Positions 6,706-10,804 of a stretch of 10,804 bases of DNA are shown here, in pieces. The first letter of the stretch is position 1, and each line of letters starts with the position of its first letter. The DNA is from an uncultured Eubacteriales bacterium (GTDB lineage Bacteria; Bacillota; Clostridia; Oscillospirales; Oscillospiraceae). A program made the translations under genes and the position numbers. The stretch spans positions 1 to 10,804 of the forward strand of contig CAKTJM010000059.1 in NCBI GenBank assembly GCA_934567745.1, given 5' to 3'. The notes under the pieces were generated by a model. It searched no databases. It saw only the letters and a program-made list of their open reading frames with translations, and was not told where the DNA came from.

Positions 6706-7328
6706 ATGTCCTGGCTATGGATCCTCGCGGCAGCCGCCGCGTATTTCATCAAGGGCCTGTGCGGCTTCGCCAACACGCTGGTCTTCACCTCTATCCTGAG
6801 CTTCGGCGCGTCGAACGCCAGCATTTCTCCCGTCGATCTGCTGCTGGCCTCCCGGCGAACCTGATCTTGGCCTGGAAAAACAGGGAACGCTTCGACCCGA
6901 GGGTATCGCTGCCGCTGGCGGCGCTGGTGCTGGCGGGCAGCGTCCCCGGCGCGCTTTTGCTCAAGGACGCGGACACCAGGGCCATCAAGCTCGTGTTCGG
7001 CGCCGTGGTGGCCGCGATCGGCGCGGAGCTGCTCTCACGGGCGTACCGCAGACGGCGCGTCCGGTCCTCCCAGGCAGGGCTTGCGATCGTCGGCGTGACG
7101 GCGGGCGTCCTGTGCGGACTGTTCGGGGTGGGCGCTCTGCTGGCGGCCTACGTCGGCCGCGTCACCGAGGACGACGGTTCGTTCAAGGCGAACATCAGCG
7201 CGGTGTTCATCGCGGACAACACCTTCCGCATCATCCTTTACGGCCTGCTGGGGCTCCTGCGCCAGGACACCGCGAGAGCCGTCCTGCTGGTGCTGCCCGG
7301 TATCTCGTTGATCCTGAAAGCTCTGTGA
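6706..7328 (+). pseudogene. TSUP-family (TauE/SafE) membrane permease, frameshifted
   Basis: The two parts together read as a sulfite/organosulfonate exporter family (TauE/SafE, TSUP) membrane protein. The first frame gives MSWLWILAAAAAYFIKGL, then CGFANTLVFTSILSFG and SPVDLLLA before a stop at 6862-6864. The next frame resumes with GLPANLILAWKNRERFDP and continues through several hydrophobic segments, including the second family repeat GVLCGLFGVGALLAAYVGR. The frame changes at about 6846; one missing G in CTGGCC (expected CTGGGCC) would restore it. The C-terminus also looks short: AVLLVLPG runs directly into ISLILKAL where relatives have another loop and membrane helix. The rebuilt length of about 207 compares with roughly 245 in relatives. 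ATG 6706 is preferred over 6700 for ribosome binding site spacing. It is either a true pseudogene or a sequence error plus deletion. The stop overlaps the adaA ribosome binding site. Confidence 0.8.
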
Positions 7329-7342
7329 GGAGGTGTGGGCCT

Positions 7343-7911
7343 ATGACCGAACAAGAGATGTGGGAAGCCGTGCAGCGGTCGGACGCCAGCTATGACGGCC
7401 TGTTCTTCTACGCCGTGAAAACGACGGGGATCTTCTGCCGTCCCTCCTGCCGATCGAAGCCGCCAAAGAGGGAGGACCTCCGCTATTTCGTCTCCGCAGA
7501 AGAGGCCAGCGCCGCAGGCTTTCGCCCTGCAAGCGCTGCCGCAGCGACCTCTTGGCATATCAGCCCATGCGGGAGATCGCGGCGGAGATCAAGGCCCGGC
7601 TGGACAAGGCGGCCTCCCCGGAGGATGTCGGTCTGACACCGCGGCGGATGTCGGAGATCTTCAAGCAGGAATACGGCGTCACGCCGAAGGAGTACGCCGA
7701 TGCGCGCCGCTTGGACACGGCAAAGGAGCTGCTGACGGCGACGCAGGAAAGGATCATCGACGTAGCGTATCGATCCGGCTTTTCCAGCCTTGCCGCATTC
7801 AACCGCTCCTTCAAGCAGCAGACCGGACAGACACCGACTCGATACAGGGAACGCACGAAAGGCGGGGCGGCATGTGTCCCGCACACGGGGAAAAACGAGC
7901 CGGAGGGATGA
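7343..7911 (+). pseudogene. adaA: AdaA: methylphosphotriester-DNA methyltransferase / AraC-type activator, frameshifted
   Basis: In Bacillus-type systems AdaA removes methyl groups from DNA phosphotriesters onto a zinc-bound cysteine, then activates alkylation-repair genes through an AraC-type helix-turn-helix. The first frame from ATG 7343 (after AGGAGG at 7328-7333) encodes the Ada zinc domain: FFYAVKTTGIFCRPSCRSK with C32 and C36, ending at AAGFRP (residue 62). The second frame continues CKRCRSDLLAYQPMREIA, supplying the other two zinc cysteines, then PRRMSEIFKQEYGVTPKEYA and IIDVAYRSGFSSLAAFNRSF of the AraC domain. The break lies in the C run at 7525-7527, where one extra C (CGCCCCTGC) would rejoin the frames. 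The linker before the helix-turn-helix seems a few residues short. As written, the protein would lose half its zinc ligands and all DNA binding. The cause, decay or sequencing error, cannot be decided here. Confidence 0.87.
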
Positions 7912-7914
7912 GAC

Positions 7915-8448
7915 ATGACGTTCGTACAGCATCACGCTCTGCCGCTGGGCGGCATCCTGCTGGCCGCAGACGAGATCGGACTGACCGGCCTGTGGTTCGA
8001 CGGGCAAAAGCACTTCGCCCGCGGTCTGCCGGCGGAGCACATCGAGCAGGACACGCCGGTGCTCGCGGAGGCCCGGCGCTGGCTGGACGTCTACTTCACC
8101 GGCCGGGCGCCGGACTTCATGCCGCCGCTGCATCCCATCGGCTCCGCGTTCCGTCAGGCGGTGTGGGACATCCTCCTGAGGATCCCCTACGGACAGACCA
8201 CGACCTATGGCGCGATCGCGCGGCAGCTCGCCGAGACGATGGGCCTGCCCCGGATGTCCGCGCAGGCGGTGGACGGGGCCATCGGGCACAACGAGATCTC
8301 GATCCTCATCCCCTGCCACCGGGTCGTCGGCACGAACGGCAGTCTGACCGGGTACGCCGGTGGGATCGACAAGAAGGTGCGGCTGCTGACGCTGGAGCGC
8401 GCCGACATGAGCGGTCTCTTCGTGCCGAAGCGGGGGACCGCGCTCTGA
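7915..8448 (+). CDS. ogt: Methylated-DNA--protein-cysteine methyltransferase (Ogt/AdaB/MGMT)
   Basis: This 177-residue suicide repair enzyme transfers the methyl group from O6-methylguanine (and O4-methylthymine) to its own cysteine. The active-site motif IPCHRVVG is intact, with C134 as acceptor. The hinge asparagine N126 (GHN) and the upstream helix region FRQAVWDILLRIPYGQTTTYG are present, as is a short N-terminal ribonuclease-like domain. At the place of the human arginine finger (17 residues before the cysteine) it has Gln117, within MSAQAV, and Asp120 stands where AVGGA is usual. The ATG at 7915 follows GGAGGG, three bases after the adaA stop. It is the last gene of the cluster and, unlike its two upstream neighbours, has an unbroken frame. 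Confidence 0.94.
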   Translation: MTFVQHHALPLGGILLAADEIGLTGLWFDGQKHFARGLPAEHIEQDTPVLAEARRWLDVYFTGRAPDFMPPLHPIGSAFRQAVWDILLRIPYGQTTTYGAIARQLAETMGLPRMSAQAVDGAIGHNEISILIPCHRVVGTNGSLTGYAGGIDKKVRLLTLERADMSGLFVPKRGTAL

Positions 8449-8465
8449 GGGCTATATACGACGAA

Positions 8466-8503
8466 AACGCGGAAGAGGTCGATCCTCTTCCGCGTTCGTT
8501 TTT
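8466..8503. terminator. Bidirectional intrinsic terminator between ogt and rlmA
   Basis: AACGCGGAAGAGG (8466-8478) pairs over 13 bases with CCTCTTCCGCGTT (8484-8496) around a five-base loop. On the plus strand it is followed by CGTTTTTTG. On the minus strand the stem is followed by TTCGTCG, a weaker T-rich tail. It sits between the convergent ogt and rlmA genes and probably ends both transcripts, with the plus-strand direction stronger. Confidence 0.88.
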
Positions 8504-8508
8504 TGCGC

Positions 8509-9285
8509 TCAGCTCTTTTTCAAACAATAGATGACGAATCCCAGCTCGGTCTCCAGCGTGTCCATCGCCTCCAGCCGCGCGATGCCCGCGCGGGGGGAGC
8601 GGACCCCGTAGGGGGTCATGTGCAGCAGCGCCGCGATGTCCGCCGCGCCGTCGATCCGCACCCGGGCGCGGACCTCGTGCCGCGCCGCCACCGTGAAGGA
8701 CGGCGCGCGGGGCGGGGCCTCGTCGTTCTCATAGGGGGCCTCGTAGAGGACCTCCTTCATCCCCATCAGGTGCCGCCGTCCGGGCACCACCGTCAGGAGC
8801 GTGCCCCGGTCGTCCAGCACGCGCGCGAACTGCGCGTCGTGGAACGGGGCGAAGAGGTGGATCGCCGTCCCGATCGACCCCGCCGGGAGCGGGATGGACG
8901 AGATGTTCGCCACGAAGCACGTCGCCGTGCCGCGCCGGGCGGCCAGGCGGACCATCTCCTTCGACAGGTCGAAGGCGTAGGCCTCCCGCCCGAGCACCTC
9001 GGAATAGTAGCCCTCGCCGCAGCAGATGTCCAGCCCCGGACCGGGGCCCGCCAGCTCCGCCAGCGCCTCCTTGAGCGGCGCGAAATAGCCGCGGTCCAGG
9101 AAGGCCCGCCGCGCCAGGGCCATCTCCCGGCTGTCCCCGCTGAGCGCACCGGCCTTGTGCCGCCCCGCCAGCAGGTTGAGGTAGCCCTCCTTCGCGTAGT
9201 CGAACGCATGGCCGCCCGCACAGCGCGCCGTGCGGCCCTCCCGCGTGAGCGGGGCCATGCACACCGGACAGCATAGCAGTCCCAT
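8509..9285 (-). CDS. rlmA: 23S rRNA (guanine-N1)-methyltransferase RlmA
   Basis: This 258-residue SAM-dependent enzyme methylates N1 of a guanine in hairpin 35 of 23S rRNA: G745 in the RlmA(I) group, G748 in the Gram-positive RlmA(II)/TlrB group. The N-terminal zinc-finger ligands are C6, C9, C22 and H26 (CCPVC, RCAGGH). AKEGYLNLL, GDSREM.LARRAFLDRGYF and the SAM-binding LDICCGEGYYSEVL (85-98) follow. The later PGRRHLMGMKEVLYE and LLHMTPYGVRSP also match the family. In a Firmicute the G748 specificity would be expected, which is inference. The ATG at 9285 has GGGAGGAGGAG just upstream, within the 16-base gap after thrE, so it is co-transcribed. The family influences macrolide/ketolide binding at the exit tunnel. 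Confidence 0.93.
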   Translation of the reverse strand: MGLLCCPVCMAPLTREGRTARCAGGHAFDYAKEGYLNLLAGRHKAGALSGDSREMALARRAFLDRGYFAPLKEALAELAGPGPGLDICCGEGYYSEVLGREAYAFDLSKEMVRLAARRGTATCFVANISSIPLPAGSIGTAIHLFAPFHDAQFARVLDDRGTLLTVVPGRRHLMGMKEVLYEAPYENDEAPPRAPSFTVAARHEVRARVRIDGAADIAALLHMTPYGVRSPRAGIARLEAMDTLETELGFVIYCLKKS

Positions 9286-9301
9286 CGGTCTCCTCCTCCC
9301 G

Positions 9302-10606
9302 TCAGTTGCAGTGTCGGAACGCCGGATCCGAGACGATCCGCGCGAAGATCAGCCCCAGCGGCAGCGCCAGCACGATCAGCAGCGCCGACGCCGCCCACAT
9401 CGCCGAGGTCCCCAGATCCATGACGCCCAGCGTGTAGAACGCCCGGTAGAAATACAGCCCCGGCACCATGATGACGATCGACGGGACCGTGATCGAGATC
9501 CGCGGGTACCCGGCCCAGCGCTTGAGCACCGACGCGAGCAGGCCCGCCGTCAGCGCGCCGAGGAAGGCCGCCGCCGCGGGCGGCATCCCGGCGAGATCCA
9601 CCAGCTCCAGCCGCAGCGTGTTGGCCACCGCCCCGATCGCCGCCGCGGTGGCCGCCATCGGGACCGGGCTGTTGAACATCAGTGAGAAGCCGTAGACCCC
9701 GCAGAAGCTGGCAATCAGCCGCAGGACCAGCCGCGTCCCGTCCCCGAGCGTCAGCGGCAGGAAGTCCACCGGCGTCAGGCGCAGCAGCAGGGCCATCAGC
9801 CAGGCCGCGATCGCCGCGACCACCACGATCATCACCGCATAGGTCAGCCGCTCCAGCCCGGACCGCATGTCCTGCTTGGCCATGTCGATCCCGCTCGTGA
9901 TGAAGGGGAAGCCGGGGATGATGAAGAGCATCGCGCAGATGTAGCCCGCCTCGTGCCGGACGTCGATCGCAAAGGCCGCCTCGAGCAGCCGCAGCGCGCC
10001 CGCATAGGTCAGACAGGCCGCCGAGACCGACACCGCCACGCACAGCAGCAGGGTCAGCCTGTGCCGGAGCATCACCGCCCGGATGCCGTTGCCGACCCCG
10101 GCCCCCAGGAACGCCAGGAGCATCTCGATCGGCCCGCCGCCCAGGAGGAAGGTGAAGGCGCAGCACGCCAGCGCCGACGCCAGCCCGAGCTTCATCGGGC
10201 CGTACTGTCCCCGCCGCTGCGCGATCGCGTCGAGCTGGGCGTGCAGCTCCGCCGCGGACCGGCCCGCCGGGTCGAAGTCGTCCACGAACCGCTCTAGCCG
10301 GTCGAGCTTGGCCGTGTCCACCCCCGTCGAGGTCAGGGTGAGCGTCTGCGCATAGGACGCCGTGCCGTCGAAGCAGCTGAACGACAGGGACAGCAGCCCC
10401 ACGTCCGCCGCGCACACCAGGCCCAGCGCCTGGGCCACCGTGTTCATCGCGCTGCGCACCCGCCAGGCCCCCGTCCCGCAGGAGAGGAGCAGCAGGCCCG
10501 TCCGCCCCACCACCGACGCCCGCTCGGCCAGCGGGGCCGTGAGGATCGGCCGGTCCGACACGTGCTCATGCCAGGGGATCTGCATATGATTGGGACGATA
10601 CGACAT
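9302..10606 (-). CDS. thrE: Threonine/serine exporter ThrE (fused two-domain form)
   Basis: This 434-residue integral membrane protein exports threonine and serine. It joins both halves of the family. The first is an N-terminal ThrE (DUF1212) domain at about 30-260: LLSCGTGAWRVRSAM, a charged stretch with LDRLERFVDDFDP, then membrane segments including LIIPGFPFITSGIDM-like residues near 240-260. The second is a C-terminal ThrE_2 (DUF3815-like) domain at about 285-425 with VPSIVIMVPGLYFYRAFY. Around ten hydrophobic segments are visible. In many Firmicutes these halves are separate genes; here, as in Corynebacterium ThrE, they are one polypeptide. The ATG at 10606 follows AAAGGGGGAG. It is the first gene of the thrE-rlmA unit, with a clear promoter upstream. 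Confidence 0.92.
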   Translation of the reverse strand: MSYRPNHMQIPWHEHVSDRPILTAPLAERASVVGRTGLLLLSCGTGAWRVRSAMNTVAQALGLVCAADVGLLSLSFSCFDGTASYAQTLTLTSTGVDTAKLDRLERFVDDFDPAGRSAAELHAQLDAIAQRRGQYGPMKLGLASALACCAFTFLLGGGPIEMLLAFLGAGVGNGIRAVMLRHRLTLLLCVAVSVSAACLTYAGALRLLEAAFAIDVRHEAGYICAMLFIIPGFPFITSGIDMAKQDMRSGLERLTYAVMIVVVAAIAAWLMALLLRLTPVDFLPLTLGDGTRLVLRLIASFCGVYGFSLMFNSPVPMAATAAAIGAVANTLRLELVDLAGMPPAAAAFLGALTAGLLASVLKRWAGYPRISITVPSIVIMVPGLYFYRAFYTLGVMDLGTSAMWAASALLIVLALPLGLIFARIVSDPAFRHCN

Positions 10607-10639
10607 GGGTCTCCCCCTTTCTTTCGGTTCCAGGAGACC

Positions 10640-10668
10640 ATTCTAACACCCTCCGCCGGACCTGTCTA
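10640..10668 (-). promoter_or_regulatory. Promoter of thrE-rlmA
   Basis: On the minus strand TAGACA (10668-10663) and TAGAAT (10645-10640) are separated by 17 bases, each matching the sigma-A consensus at five of six positions. Transcription would start near 10633, about 27 bases before the ATG at 10606, with the ribosome binding site AAAGGGGGAG between. Confidence 0.75.
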
Positions 10669-10684
10669 CCGTGAGGATGCACGA

Positions 10685-10711
10685 AGGCACGCGGGCGATG
10701 CCCGCGTGCCT
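10685..10711. repeat. Perfect 12-bp inverted repeat
   Basis: AGGCACGCGGGC (10685-10696) and GCCCGCGTGCCT (10700-10711) form a perfect stem with a three-base loop GAT. No T-tract follows directly on either strand, so it is not a standard terminator. It is the first of three hairpins in the gene-free stretch 10670-10804 and lies just upstream of the thrE promoter. Confidence 0.7.
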
Positions 10712-10737
10712 CAGTGTGTCAAAAAATCCTCGCAGAG

Positions 10738-10759
10738 TTTCGTGCCCGCAGGCACGAAA
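10738..10759. repeat. 9-bp inverted repeat, possible weak terminator on the minus strand
   Basis: TTTCGTGCC (10738-10746) pairs with GGCACGAAA (10751-10759) over the loop CGCA. On the minus strand a T6 run (10721-10726) follows about a dozen bases after the stem, farther than usual for a terminator. It shares the word GGCACG with the neighbouring hairpin. Confidence 0.55.
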
Positions 10760-10771
10760 TAGAGTCGAGTC

Positions 10772-10804
10772 ATTTTCTCCGGCGACATGTGCGTCGGAGA
10801 AAAT
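10772..10804. repeat. Inverted repeat reaching the right edge of the window
   Basis: ATTTTCTCCG (10772-10781) is the exact inverse of CGGAGAAAAT (10795-10804), around a partly self-complementary centre containing ACATGT. It ends exactly at the last base of the window, so it may extend further. With the T/A-rich arms it could act as a terminator for a gene beyond the edge or be one end of a repeated element. Confidence 0.6.

Noticed and set aside
5160..6824. Minus-strand open frame of 554 codons opposite the proX, vat-like and HD genes
   Set aside because: It is antisense to three recognised genes, crosses a strong terminator and has no ribosome binding site or motif.
6840..6852. Programmed ribosomal frameshift in the TSUP gene
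   Set aside because: No slippery heptamer or downstream pseudoknot is evident, and the family does not use recoding. A deletion or sequence error is simpler.
8793..10415. Minus-strand open frame of 540 codons overlapping thrE and rlmA
   Set aside because: It is an out-of-frame reading of thrE and rlmA; both of these have clear family motifs and ribosome binding sites.
10562..10762. Plus-strand open frame of 66 codons at the right edge
   Set aside because: It runs antisense through the thrE start and promoter and then through the hairpins; there is no ribosome binding site or recognisable domain.
10685..10804. CRISPR array or attachment site
   Set aside because: The hairpins differ from each other in sequence and length and spacers are irregular; no cas, integrase or tRNA gene is nearby.

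Overview
The window is G+C-rich bacterial chromosome, roughly two thirds G+C by eye and lower in parts of 6600-7900. Genes are densely packed and carry strong GGAGG-type ribosome binding sites. Several start codons overlap the preceding stop as ATGA. The gene families point to a high-GC member of the Firmicutes/Clostridia, possibly Oscillospiraceae-like: PcrA with a Tudor-type C-terminus, a separate AdaA and Ogt pair, a stand-alone ProX-type tRNA editing protein, a Vat-type acetyltransferase and a Gram-positive type LexA box. No rRNA, tRNA, CRISPR array, integrase or transposase was found, so I see no evidence of a phage or other mobile element.

Layout. (1) 1-4143, minus strand: a DNA repair operon pcrA-sbcD-sbcC, with both junctions overlapping as ATGA; sbcC runs off the left edge. 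Its promoter carries a perfect Gram-positive LexA (SOS) box over the -35 element. (2) 4255-6573, plus strand: a four-gene operon of low-molecular-weight protein tyrosine phosphatase, prolyl-tRNA editing protein (ProX/YbaK type), Vat-family xenobiotic acetyltransferase and HD-domain phosphohydrolase. It has its own promoter, a leader with two small stem-loops, and a strong intrinsic terminator. (3) 6643-8448, plus strand: an alkylation-repair cluster of a TSUP-family membrane permease, adaA, and ogt (methylguanine-DNA methyltransferase). The first two are each broken by an apparent one-base deletion. The cluster has a promoter with an imperfect inverted repeat and ends in a bidirectional terminator shared with the convergent genes to its right. 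(4) 8509-10606, minus strand: thrE (threonine/serine exporter) followed by rlmA (23S rRNA guanine-N1 methyltransferase), transcribed from a clear promoter at 10640-10668. (5) 10670-10804: three consecutive hairpins with no gene, possibly part of an interspersed repeat.

Functionally the window is mostly housekeeping and stress response: DNA strand repair under probable SOS control, direct reversal of alkylation damage, tRNA proofreading, and two genes (Vat-like and rlmA) that touch the ribosomal exit-tunnel antibiotic site by different routes. I found no convincing undescribed multi-gene system. The points most worth checking are the SOS box on pcrA-sbcDC, the paired frameshifts in the ada cluster, the chromosomal Vat homologue in a translation-related operon, and the hairpin cluster at the right edge.
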